64,000 nucleotides of DNA from Ulva prolifera. Taxonomy: Eukaryota; Chlorophyta; Ulvophyceae; Ulvales; Ulvaceae. Below are positions 41,990 to 53,699 of this stretch, in pieces; position 1 is the first letter of the stretch, and the number at the start of each line of letters is the position of its first letter. The notes under the pieces were generated by a model. The model did not search any database. It was given only the letters and a program-made list of their open reading frames with translations, and was not told the DNA's origin. Position numbers and translations under genes: made by a program. The stretch spans positions 5,176,430-5,240,429 of the forward strand of contig CM041204.1 of assembly GCA_023078555.1 (NCBI GenBank), read 5' to 3'.

Positions 41990-44771
41990 TTGCCCCCCCC
42001 ACCAGATGTAGCTGGCGTTTCAGCCGGCTCGTGTAGGCATGTCAGCCACAAATATGACTCTAGCCGTCAGCACGATGAGGGGCTTGATGAAGATGATATC
42101 TCTGGCAGTGAGGGCCGCGGCCGTTTCGATCGATCTGAACCAGGCCGCGTACGCTCATGGAGGAGCCCAGATTGCAAAGAACGTCGGGATGAGTACCGTG
42201 ATAGTTTCTATGACGAGTCATGGGACCTCAGGGCTCGCGAACAGCCAACTGACACAATCATTCTAAAAGCGAGCTTCCGATGTGCTATGTCATCTGAAGC
42301 TGTACTATTCGTCAAGCAAAGGACGTGGTCAATGTCCAATTCCATGCTTTGATTGCACGATTTCCCCATGCAGGGCTTGCCGGATGATTTCCGGGAGAGA
42401 GATGTGCGAGACCTTGTACATGGTGCGTCGTGTGGACTGTGTATGTTGTATTAGTTGCGGTCCAGTGATGTTCAATCATATATACGCTATTCCTATGGTC
42501 ATGGTCTTAACGGCCTGGCTACGGCGGACAAACTTTTCAACTGAGGACCAGTAGACAACATCATTGTCAAGTTGCATGCCTTATACGTAAGTGGTATTGC
42601 GAAAGGTTCATGCATTGTATCGGATGCAGGCATTCGAGGAGTCAAAGACATTCGAATGGTCTCACGAAGAAGAGGGCGGGATGGGGGTCCCATGGCCTTT
42701 ATTGTACGAGTTCTTCCTTCAGCACCCACTGCCTGGGCATACGCCTGCACGGTGGACACCACGCAGCATAAGTCTACAGATTTGTTCAGAATGGGGCGTC
42801 TGCCCAATCTTTGACGAATGCAGCCATGATGCGACAGAGGCCACTAGTTCATGCAAAGTGCGTTGAGCGCTCTTTGTTTCTCGGCTTGCAGGAATTTCAC
42901 TCAGTCGAGTACTGCGTTTCAGCTGAAGAGCGATATCTGCGGGATCACTTGGAGGAGGAGCGCCTGTATCGGGTGTCATGCGAGTTTGCGCAGCCTCTGG
43001 GATCAAATCGAGTTTCAGATTGGGTCTGCAATGTCTGCAAAACCTTGAATTTCTCAAGGTATTGTCTCACCTGATCATGGATTTTTGCTGATAATTTAAG
43101 ATTTGTCACGTTTTGTGATGTGGAATGCGTCAGTGAGATGTCATCAAATTTCTGCCTGCCTGCTTATGTTCAGGGTGTACAGCTCTGAGTTGCAGACCAC
43201 GTTGGTGTGGCCTGGAGCAAGCTCCTTCTTGCATGTACACCCATGGCATTCAGCTCACTCCGGTGACACCATGCGCTTGAGCTCAGGTGGAAGGTGCAGG
43301 AGAGACGAGTGCATCAAATGCCGGTCTGATAGAGAATGGCGAGGTGACTCTCCGACACGGATCATCTGTGTCAACAACGTCGATCCTGAGTTCACGTGCG
43401 CTGTTCAAGAATCTACTGCTTGCGGTCTGCGCTGCTACGATGTAAATTTGCAGGGTGCTATTATGCTCTAGCCTGAGGTGAAAAGATGCTCATTGCTTGC
43501 TTGCATCCTACACGAGAATGATGTGGAATGCTGATTCAGCCATACACTTCCAATCACTAAATTCTGCAGAGAGGATGATCTAAAAATTCTAGTTGCTGAG
43601 CATGGAGTTGCTCAAGACGTCCGAGTTGTGAGGTCCAGAAGCGGGTCTTGGACTCAACATGGCATCGCTTACATCACATTTGCTACGACTGATGATGCGA
43701 GAGCGGCCAAAACTGCAATCACAGGGGCAAAACCTAACGGACAGGCGTCCCCTCTACAAGCCACATTTGCGCAACACCGAGGAGCGCAGAAAGCCAGCAT
43801 TGCCTCACAAGCAGTGGCTGCAGCTGCAGCCATGAACGCATACAGCTCCTCCTGCCGTGATAATACAGGCAGTGCTAAGCCTGATGATCATGGAGGCTGG
43901 AAGCCCAGAGAGATTCCACAAGAAGATTCATCTGCTGCAGCTGCTGTGCCCGAGGCTGATGCTGCTGCTCCTGGCTTTGTCTTTGACGCGGCCAGTGGCT
44001 ACTATTATGACGCCGGCACTGGGTACTACTACGATGCAAAGACTCAACTGTACTATCATCCCACTACACAGTCGTGGTATCGGCATAACGATGAGACAGG
44101 AGAGTATGATGTCATACCTGCAGACTGTACCGCGCCAGCATCTGAGCGCAGTGAAGCCACAGCTGCAGACATGGCCAAGCAGTCAGATAACGGATCTGTT
44201 GCACATGTAATCCACTGTGGGCCAGAGGTAGATACAAAGGTTTGCATTGACCCCATGCTTCAAATTTTAAACTGCAGCGTTTCCGCGGACTTGTGCGTTG
44301 TCCTGACATGTTTGGTGCGTCGTTGTGCGCTCTCATGAACGTCTGATGGTAAAAGTTGTTGATGGTGTGATTGGCTTTTTCCAGCTCCAACACACATCAC
44401 ATCTGCAGGAACTGCGCAATGTGACTTTTGGGGTACAAGCGACACTCTCGACTGGTAATAACGCCCAAAAGCAGGCAGACAAGGTAAGCAAAGCATCGGC
44501 AGGAAAATCGGACATGGTGTCAGCATGGCTGCAGCGCAAAGCTGAGGAACAACGAAAGGCTGCACGTGATTTTTTGAAGAAGCCAGAAGAAATATTGACC
44601 GTGCACAGTGATGTTTTTGCTGATCAGGGAGCATGCTCTGCAATTGCACACTGTAGCTCCAGTGAACAGCAAGGTAATGTATTGCCAGCTGCAGGAGGAG
44701 TGGACACGATTGTTCAGGAAGTAGCAGGCGGAGTTGTGCGTGGCAAAGTGTACAGCAAAAAGGCACTGTGA
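41990..44771 (+). CDS. RBM5/RBM10-like splicing factor: RRM, RanBP2 zinc finger, RRM, OCRE
   Basis: Exons that join in phase: ~41990-42268, 42374-42422, 42630-42703, 42892-43058, 43300-43389, 43570-44227 (or 44239), and 44385 (or 44409)-44771. The first part is Ser/Asp/Arg-rich. RRM1 runs from TDTIILK across three exons to GPMAFIEF. The zinc finger is DWVCNVC...CIKC (C-x2-C-x10-C-x2-C) split by an intron. RRM2 starts TRIICVNNV. The OCRE domain is the aromatic repeat GFVFDAASGYYYDAGTGYYY and on to SWYRHNDETGEYD. This domain order is that of RBM5/6/10 (SUA in plants), regulators of 3' splice-site choice in the spliceosomal A complex. The usual C-terminal G-patch is not seen; the last frame ends VRGKVYSKKAL. 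Intron 1 uses a GC donor. The start codon is not fixed. Confidence 0.85.
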
Positions 44772-46233
44772 TCGCGGCATTCTGGCAGTGTCTTTCGGGA
44801 GCTTGGTCTTGTGTTGGTAGTTCTGAGCCAGACTGAAATCAATCGCCTGTAACATGGAAGTATTCCATACATGCAAGCACACGGATCATGGCCACCTGGT
44901 ATGCGCAGCAATGCGCTGATCCATTGATGTTTCAATGCAGATGATGCAAGATCTTTGAAGCCCGTTAGGTATATTCTGCATTAAAAAAAACACCAGTGAT
45001 GATGCAGTGACGGTACCAAGCCTCAGAGGACATTCGCCAAGTAGCAAGGAGGCTTGCCACTAACCTCACGCCGCACAATCCTCGACAGGTTGGGACAGTC
45101 ACGTGCACATACCCCTACTTGTATGCTGATATCAGAATTGAGCATTTGTGGGCGTTGTGCACTGAGACAACGTCAATGGAACACCCCTATCGGAGTTCAC
45201 ACGCATGCCATATTTGTAGCGTGTAGCAGACAGTGCCGCATCTTTATTTGCGGGTCTACTCAGGTTCTGTCATCAGGGGAACATCGAGAAAGTGCAGCAT
45301 GTGGTGCGTACTGATAGCAAGCACACTGCTATGTCGAGGTGGTCTTGATTTAATGCCTGTTGTTGTGAACACCTCGGAGGCTCGTTCCTGAATGAATACT
45401 GCGAGTTATCCACTGTATTGAATTGCAGGTACTGCGTGGCCAACTCTACTGGGCCCGCCTGGCAGAATTACTCTTGTAGGATGACACCATCTGGTGTTTG
45501 TGATCTGAACACCTGTATCAGTCGTTGACACGATATTTCGTCGGCAGGGGCGGCGTAAAGGGCATCCTACGGTGTTTGCAATGTCGTCTGCCAAATGGGA
45601 TATTTACCGGCCTTTTCTCCAGTGACCTTGCTTGCACAGCATCATGTGCACACGATAACAAGTCGAGCCGGATCGCACCGCTGGATTGGGCATCCCGAAA
45701 ATACAAGGTGACATCTGTCCACCTCGCTCTTCTGAGACGTAGCTGTCCAGCATTTTTTCCACCGTCCTTTGCGTGTCGTCCATCCTAGCTATCGGGGGTG
45801 CCCCGTAGACCTGGCCGCCAGGGCCCCGAGCCTGTGGGGCTGCGGTCTGGCAGCGGGGCATCAGCTGTTGCTGTCGCTGCCTGCTCCCACCGGGCGGGTA
45901 ATGTATTCCGTCCCCGCAAGTGAGTGTGTGCAGGCGGTCGGGGTGGTGCACCGGGGGTGATCAGGGTGTGTGTATACTCTCTCTGGCTGACTGAATAAGA
46001 TAGGGTCCCTGGGTGTTGTGCGAGCCGCGGGTGTGTTGGGCCATTGTGCTACAGGAGTCATGGCTGTGTGGGTGCCTGTGCGTGGTTGCGGGTATCTGTG
46101 CTGAGTTTAAATGCTGATGTGCTTGCGTGACGGTGCTTGCGATTGTGCAAGCTGTCTCCGCGTTACATACATGATAGGATGAAATAAAAACAATCCCGCC
46201 ACGCCCACCAGAGCATTAGCATCAGCACGCAAA

Positions 46234-46264
<31 letters not shown>

Positions 46265-47985
46265 GGGGGGGGGGGTGTACGAATTTAACACATTTGCCAT
46301 CACCAGGGCACCAGTCGTGGCGGCGACCAGAGCGCAGCGCCACGATTAGACTGCACTCGACGCTTAGCCGCCAGCTGCAGCGTCTGCACATCGCAACTGC
46401 CAATGGCTCTGCCGCAACTCGATGCACCCGCACCGAGACTGTGGCCAGGCCACCCGGGACTGAATGGAACACAGGCCACACGTCTACGCCTGTGAACACC
46501 CATCTGCACAGAAGGCAGGTTAGAGCTATGCCCAACAGAAACGGCACGTAGCTGGCGGTGCAATATTCAACACTGGCCAGCTCCGGGACCGCCCGCCGAA
46601 CCTTGCTACAGCCGCGTGTCCTGCAGCCGCAGCAGTCCGCTTGCAGCACATGCACATACCACATTGCAATGTCTAACGGCGCAGCAGTCACCAGTGGACA
46701 AAGCATGACCTGCAGGGGCTGGTGCTCAACATGCCACCAGCTGCGCTCCACTCAACTTCTCGCTAAGGGTCCCCTGACAGCCCACACATGTGAGGGCAAC
46801 CGTACCATCAAGTTGTCCACGGTGTGCAAATGATAGCCAGCGCTTCAGCTGCAGATTCAACGTATGTTTGTATGTCCCTTCAACCTTTCGACAGCATGTG
46901 GTCCCGTTCATTCGAAGTTGTCAATGCAGAGCAAAGTAAATTTAGTATTACTATCACCCCCCCCATTCCATAGGCTCGACCCGAACCCTGCGGGCGTGAG
47001 TAGCACAACAGACACGGGGGAGGTTACAACAAAGTGGGGGGCTCACACCGCCCGGCAGCGGGGCATGCATCGGTCCTGGAGACCAATCGTTACGGTGCTG
47101 CTTAAATGGCGAGCAGTGCGTAATGCCGCTACGACTTGTTACGGTGGCTGTAAATCCCAGGTTCCAGCACACTTTGATCTTTCAAATCAACAGGCCCTCT
47201 CTGAGTCGTAAAAGAGATGAGGTGCATGGAGCGATCGCGGATAATGGCGATAGCGAATACTGTACCATATACTGCAACAATGGAGACACCGAGCGTTTGC
47301 AATGAGAAACAGCCTCAAACGAAGATCATCACATGAAGCTATAAGAGGTGCAGAAGAGCTACTGAAAAGTCTGCCAGTGCATCTACCAATGCCCCTGACG
47401 ACCTCCGGGGCATTGATGCTCACCCATCTCCTCAACGACAACACGTGGACCACGTCTATGCACGGCAAAGTTTAACACAACTCACTCTGCGGGAAATTTC
47501 CGCGCAGTGCAGTCTTGTCTGCGACGTGCGTGCGATGCAGTGTGACTGCATGATGCTGGCTGCCCGGCTGCATGCTCGCAGCCCATGCCAATTGCGGCTT
47601 ATCGGCCCCGTTACACCGCACGACAACAATCAGAGGTCCTCGAACTATACGTATCTCATTATCTCTTTGCATGTTATCTATTCAGCATCTTGGTGGCGTC
47701 GGCTAGTGTTGACGTCGACTCCGGGCCTCCAGCACGCTTCGTCGCATGGCGACATGCAAAATTTCAAATCATATATGGCTCATTCTTGCAATGCTTGAGA
47801 ACTAATCAGCGCAACGCTCCTCGTGATCGCCTAGCATAGTCCGGGGAAGCATAGGCACGCCTTTGGGCGTTTTCGTGCTCCGCTGTAACGCTTGCTTACA
47901 TTACTTTGTAAAGATGGCATGGATTCGAATGTAGATGTTCCCTGTACATTGTTCTCTGGAGCGTTGACAGTGTATTGAGCTTGGT
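44772..47985. other. No gene seen; contains poly-G
   Basis: About 3.2 kb without a convincing frame. It may hold the 3' UTR of the RBM5-like gene and the promoter or 5' exons of the next gene. Confidence 0.4.
46234..46275. repeat. Poly-G tract, G30-A-G11
   Basis: 30 G (46234-46263), one A, then 11 G. On the minus strand it makes a false poly-Pro ORF. Confidence 0.95.
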
Positions 47986-50671
47986 ATGAAGAGCACACGT
48001 TTATCACGCACAAGCGCGGGCAAGTCAGCCTCGCTTGCTCCGGTCCAGAATCAATGCATCGACTCCCTTTTGAAACATTCTGCATTCTTGAAAGCTGTGC
48101 GTGGAGGCCTTGCGGAAGATGCTGCAATCATTGCTGTCAACATGGCCATGGTGCGTTTCCCACTCGTTGACATGGTTTCTCTTCACCTGACAGAGCAAGG
48201 AAGGCCTGCACCGTCGATTTGTCACGCTGCACAACGGATGAGATGTATCCCGGGAACAGAAGGTTCATGTCGTGACTGTGTGCTGGAAACATGGCCAGCC
48301 GCTCCCACTCATACAGGAGGCAATGACACAGCACTTCCGTCGTTCTCCCAACTCTGTGGGTGGTGCTCATGCATCGTCCATGCTGAGTGCACTGATCGCT
48401 GTCGGAGATGAAGTCGTGCTCAAGCCCCAGACATTGGGGAAGGGCTCTCCTCACAACCTGGCGATGGTAGGTACTGTCACTGACAATATTGTCAGCAAAG
48501 GATCTCTGAAACCAAATTACAGAGTCAAGTGCGCCCACCCTATGGCTGTCTTTCCCTGACTCGGCCAGCTCCGGTTGTGCCTGACTGCCATGCTGTGTGC
48601 TGATTACATGGCTTGCAGGTGGAGCACAGGGGAAGAAACAACAGAAGCATTTGACAACCTGAAAATGACGAAGAAGGCACCACCTGGGCATGAGCTGTTG
48701 GTCCGAAAGGTGATGTTGCGACCACATCTGAACAACTGATCAATTTGCTCACACGAGTTGCACCTGTCAACAATTCGTTTTCATGCACCCTTGTGCAAAA
48801 GGAGAGTCGATCACTCACAGATATGTACATGTGCAGCGTTTGATCCCACTGGTCACCCCAATCAGCGGCAACATCAAAGAACAGGTAACTGAGCTGGCGC
48901 GACAGCTGCTGCAGTTTGAAGAATCACTGGACTGGGATTTCGTTGATGCAGAGCGATTTCGGCGAATTCGAATAGCCTGGAGATCTCAACTCAGCAAGGC
49001 CACCGGCCTGAGGCACTTGGAAATGTGTTTCCGAGACTTCGCAAAGGTCTGCTAAGCTATTGCTCAGCTGATGCTGTCGCTGTCAATGATGAGTGTGCTG
49101 TACATGTGAAAGATGCATGCTGCTGGATATATAGCACCTGATACTGAGTGGCTTCATCTTTGAGCAATCTGATGGAAGCTCATATGCAATGCGGCCCACA
49201 GGTCCTGCATGTTGAACCTGAAATGTCTAAGACCTTGGCCAAAGTGCTGGACCCAGCAACGAGTGAGGAGCTCAAGTCCTTGGCTGAAGCACAGGTGTGA
49301 TACTTCCGTAAATGATGCGCTAGCTTGGCCAAACCATTTTCGATCTTCAATAAATTGTCACCATGACTGTAAGGTATGACTTTCCAGACCAAGCGCTGTT
49401 GTACAAGCACTGCTTGATGATTCCTTGAACACGGGTCCTCCACACTTCCCCACATTGGAAAATGATTCAAATAACGTATTGTTGCATTCTGTGACGCATG
49501 TCAGAGTCTGCTGTGGCATGTAGCTTGGATGCCTCTTTTGGTCCCAGATTTCGGAGTTGTCAATGTCCAAATAGATATGGCTGTGTAAACATGCATGCAT
49601 ACATACGGAACTGGGTGTGCACTGGCCTGGTGAATGAGTGGATTTGCGTGTGAGTTCCTAGCAATGGCTCGGTGCCCGGCCTCTGTCCTTTGTAATTACA
49701 TACGGAACTGGTGAATGAGTGGATTTGCAAGCGCATTCCGAGCAACGGCTTGCTACCCGGCCTCTGTCCTTTGTAACTACATACATACACATGAATGAGT
49801 GAGTGGATTTGCGAGTGGATTCCGAGAAACGGCTCCATGGCCGGCCTCTGTCCTTTGCAACTACATATCAATGTCTGTCCTTTTTAACTACATGCAAATG
49901 CATCCATGCAGGACCAGACTGGTTTTGTGCTCCTGTGGGTCGCGTTGATATCTGAATTGCACAGTTGGCTCACAGCATGCAAAACTAAAGGCAGTCAAGG
50001 CAAGCAGAGTTATATTTTCCAGACATTCGAGTCTGTATATGACAGGCATGGAAGCCCTGGGTTCTCAAAGGTGTGCAGCATGTCAATCGATGCTGTAATT
50101 GCCATTACTTTTCTTGCATGTACAAGCCACACCAGTATTCGTGGATCATCAGAGCAACTCTCTTGTCACCCACTCCTGATCAGCAATTTTTTAACAGCAC
50201 CATATGATGTGAGGCTGACATTTCTCTTGTGGATGTGATCTTCTTTCGTGCGTGCAGGCAGACATAGCCATGTCACCAGATGACCAGGTTGCCATAAGAA
50301 AACTTCTCCAAGATGAGGAAGAGTTTTTGCTGGCAAAGGGTATGGAGCTTCAGACAGTATTACTAGAGGGAAATGATGAGCTGACGCAGGAGCACATGCA
50401 TGGGGTGACGTATGGGCTAAATGGTCTGGGTGGGAGCTACGGTGGCATGCCCCGCACGCGCAGCGGTGTGTTGCAGGCCCTTCTTCCGGGGTATGTGGGT
50501 GAAGAAGACATACAGGGGGAGTGCTCTGAAGCAACAGACTTCTCAGGAGCCAGTGGGTGGGCTGCTCCACAAGGGGGAGTAGGTGAAGACACAACCTCTC
50601 GACATGGTGGTACGCTTGAATCAGGGAACCCCAGTGCGACTTGCACAGCTGTCCCAATGGAGGCTGGATAA
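47986..50671 (+). CDS. Unrecognised multi-exon gene with Tudor-like and WSD-like segments
   Basis: In-phase exons that I can chain: up to 48150 (possible ATG at 47986), 48299-48528, 48619-48709, 48837-49046, then less certain ones near 49200-49287 and 49908-50070, and a last exon 50259-50671. The second and third join as LKPNYRVKWSTGEETTEAFD, a barrel-like strand pattern seen in Tudor/chromo-type folds. The fourth contains LARQLLQFEESLDWDF followed by WRSQLSKATGLRHLE, which resembles the WSD/WHIM segments of ISWI-partner chromatin proteins. The last exon is acidic and Gly-rich. A nuclear chromatin role is an inference from these weak resemblances. It converges with MOB1: the two stops are 250 bp apart. 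Confidence 0.55.
49631..49895. repeat. Minisatellite, about three 80-bp units, intronic
   Basis: Units start with TGAATGAGTGGATTTGC at 49631 and 49712, and with TGAATGAGTGAGTGGATTTGC at 49792. Each ends in GGCCTCTGTCCTTTG.AA.TACAT. A partial fourth end (TCTGTCCTTTTTAACTACAT) follows. It lies in a probable intron of the 47986-50671 gene. Confidence 0.85.
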
Positions 50672-50921
50672 TGCGCCGCAAGAACCAAGCATATTGAAGA
50701 AGTGATGGCCAGACATCTGAAACATTCGATGTATAACAGTTCTACATCGAAGCTGACTATACACAGTTCCTTCCTGTTTCAGCAACTGGGGTGTTGCAAT
50801 TCATGTTCAATTGTATGCGGAATTTTCGAGTGGACGAAAAGATTGACTCCACGCAGTGGCATCTGCCATCTCGAATTGTTATCAATTTGCATGTGTATAT
50901 CTTGGTGTATGACTTGGTGAA

Positions 50922-52303
50922 CTAAGGTATTATGCCTCCTGTGAGTTTCTCAATCAGTTCTTGCAATGGAGCCATCTCTTTGTCGTCTACAAGATCGTAG
51001 TGCTGCACACAGAGTCTTTGGTCTCATGCATGAACGTGTTATATGGTAGTGTGTCCCGGGAATGAACGAACACAAACGGTGCACTGAGCATACCTTGGCG
51101 AACAAAATAAAATGTTTGAAGCACGTATTGAGGTGGGCTTCGGCTTTAAGCGAACAGATTTCATGAAAATGTGAGTGGTATATGTGTGCGTATACTCGGA
51201 ACAGGCGTTTGAAAATCTTCTTGACCACCTCTTTGAAGCTGCTCGGAAAGGTGCTTCCCACCTCACTGGGAAATATGTTGCTATCATCGATCTGCGTTTC
51301 GCCACACATATAATTAACAGCATTGAGCGAGCTGTATCATTGTCAGAAAAACCCTGCAAAGTTGTTGCACACCTGATCTTCAATCCAATCAAACAATGCA
51401 TTGACATACTGAGGAGCAGTGACCTTCATCGGCTTTTTTACCTTGACTCCATCAGCCCACAAGTATTCATACTGCAAACAACATGCTGTCTCAAGTGTCA
51501 ACACAGGTCAGGTTCCTGCATTTGTGCAGCATATAATCGCAAGACTGTGCAAAGATGGGTCTGGTCGGGCTTGTGGCAATGTATCTCACCTTCGGGCCGG
51601 CAGACATTGTCGGGCACGAGGAGTGGCAATGTATCTCACCTTCGGGCCGGCAGACATTGTCGGGCACGAGGAGTCGGTGCAAATGTCCACAAGGGTGAGA
51701 TACAACACGCTGATAGCATTGTACATGTCCACGGTGTTCACTGCGAGCCATTCTCGTACGTCTTCACCAGGTGGAAGCTTCACAGCTTCATAGATGTTGC
51801 CCTTGCCAAGTGTCACATCGACATGCCGCTTCAATTCCAGGCCCTGCAGCATGCAATGGAATTGCCTTCACATTTGTTCCAAATACTGATGTGCATACAC
51901 TATGTGGATGCTGCAGGCAGTTGCAAGCCCGCACATCGCCGGACTGAGCAAGGGACTGCTTCACAGGTCCATCTGGAGCTCACATCAGCAGCACATCATA
52001 GCCTCACTTAACAACGCATACAAAGACATGGTACTATTTGACGTTTTACGGCCAGTATTGTCGTTTCAAATGTGTGGCTCGCGCAGTTTCAGAGCGTGTT
52101 TCGATGCCGATCAGAACCGAGCAATACCTTCTCCCCAACCGGAGTTGATTTCCTTGGACGGAATGTCTTGGCTGTCCTGTACATGCATATTGTTTCAACA
52201 GCTGTGCATGCGGATCATTGCCATTCAACGCAGCGAAATGACACGCTCTCTGGAGCCAGATTGCTTGTGTACGTACGCACCTGCCGAATCCCAGCATATT
52301 CAT
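50922..52303 (-). CDS. MOB1: MOB1-like kinase activator (217 aa, six exons)
   Basis: Exons on the minus strand: 52303-52281, 52176-52128, 51843-51640, 51471-51373, 51291-51094, 51002-50922. All introns are GT-AG and the lengths sum to 654 = 218 codons with the TAG stop. The protein starts MNMLGFGR, then TAKTFRPRKSTP, LPPGEDVREWLAVNTVD, CTDSSCPTMSAGPK, YEYLWADG and VYAHIYHSHF, ending in APLQELIEKL. These are the MOB/phocein landmarks, and the zinc ligands C-x4-C and H-x4-H are present. MOB1 proteins bind and activate NDR/LATS kinases that control mitotic exit, cell division plane and growth. Length equals the family norm. A 50-bp duplication lies over the exon 3 donor. Confidence 0.95.
51573..51672. 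repeat. Exact 50-bp tandem duplication over the MOB1 exon 3 splice donor
   Basis: 51573-51622 and 51623-51672 are identical. Each copy contains the end of exon 3 (encoding SCPTMSAGPK) plus the donor GTGAGATA on the minus strand. The first donor met by the transcript (exon end 51640) keeps the frame. The second (exon end 51590) adds 50 nt, shifts frame and reaches a stop. Confidence 0.95.
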
Positions 52304-52872
52304 GGCCGAGCTGTGATATGCTCACGTGATGACCATTTGAGATGTCTCTGTTGTCGAGCTCGCACGCGTGATTGATGGACAGTGATCCCGTTGTGAGACT
52401 GTGCTGAGGTTGGGAACGATGCAGTGTTGCATGTTACGTACTCCGCGTTGCTGCACGACCGATTTCACGTGCAGCGTTTGGTCACACTGTTCCGCCTTGT
52501 GATAGATCATTTACACGCGCTGAGCTGCACCAAGAAGGAGCTACGCGTAGCTACGTGAAACGGGGTGCGATGGCAATTTGTGTCTCTCAGTATACCGGGA
52601 TATGACTAGACTGCATGGATTCATCCGCTCTGAGCGAGCGCGGCTCCGGACGCAACGAGACACTCTTCGCCACGACACTCTGCAGCGCTTCTGGTATCGG
52701 GCCGACTTCAGTTCTCGTCAGAACTCTGTATATCGGCACGCCCACCGGCCATACGCTCTGCTTGACCACCGGTCTCTGCTGTCCTTCTGCATGATGGATC
52801 TGTTTGATGCTCATGAAGTATCATACTAGCACACCGGCATGTGTACATGTGGGCAGACATCGCCCTTGTACA

Positions 52873-53699
52873 TCAGAAGACTATATCTTCGCCATTTGTA
52901 CCAGACATGCACTTGGTCGAGGCAGCTGACCACATGTGCATTCGCGACGACACAGCTTTCCAGTGCAGAGAATTGTTGAATATCAAGGATGAAACGCACA
53001 TACGAACAATGTCGGCGACAGGGTAACAGAAGATCTTGCCGTCGCCGACTTCGCCTGTGTAAGCCGCTACCGCAATGCATCTACAGATGTCATCCACCTG
53101 TGACCTACAGTGCAGCCAATGTTACTTCTCAGAGGTGCCAGAGCGATTGCATCTAAGGATGTCGTTTGAGCGTTCACGATGCACGCAGTGCTTCCAGTGT
53201 GCAGGATACGTTCGCATTCTGGCCCTACACAATGATGGTCGATGTCGATTGCAATTACTCTTAGTACCTCTTGTGCATGGGTACACGCTCTTCTGTGATG
53301 GGCACATTTGGTGCAGCATGGCGTTGACAGCATATGGATTGATGCACACACACCGGACGCAGACAACTTCTACCTTCTTCTTTTCGATAAGATCACTGCC
53401 ACCGAACTCTGTGCCACCGTACCGCTCCTTTCCTGCACATGCTGTCGTGTCACAGTGCCGAGAACAGCGGCCGGGAGAGAGTAGTGACAGTGAAAACAGC
53501 TGCCTTGAAGATTTATGCATGGCGCCCTGATGCTGCAGTGATTTATTTCAACAAACACAGAAAATGATCGGCCAGTCCAAATGCCGGACATACCTCCTTG
53601 AAAACCGATGCCACTTACGTCAGACACCGTCAGCCCTCGAATTCCCTGAGAGTTGAGGGCATTGATGACCCCGTCAAGCCTCCACGGTCTGAGAATTGC
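52873..53699 (-). CDS. GLB1: PII signal-transduction protein (GlnB family), N-terminal exons not found
   Basis: Exons on the minus strand: 53699-53594 ([19 protein letters not shown], then [13 protein letters not shown]), 53432-53354 ([20 protein letters not shown]), 53104-53004 ([19 protein letters not shown]), then a C-terminus to a TGA at 52873-52875. The order is the PII core: first strand and helix, T-loop, second strand, and the B-loop [10 protein letters not shown] that contacts ATP. In plants and green algae PII sits in the plastid, senses ATP/ADP, 2-oxoglutarate and glutamine, and activates N-acetylglutamate kinase. After ADIV the sequence can either splice to a last exon (acceptor near 52955 or 52925) or read through in frame; both end [12 protein letters not shown]. 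Upstream exons and the transit peptide are missing from this annotation. Confidence 0.88.

Noticed and set aside
46107-46751. 214-codon minus-strand ORF with a poly-Pro run
   Set aside because: The Pro run comes from poly-G; the rest has no motif or coding bias that I can see.
49631-49895. Possible CRISPR-like array
   Set aside because: About three imperfect 80-bp units without regular spacers, in a eukaryotic intron; a minisatellite.
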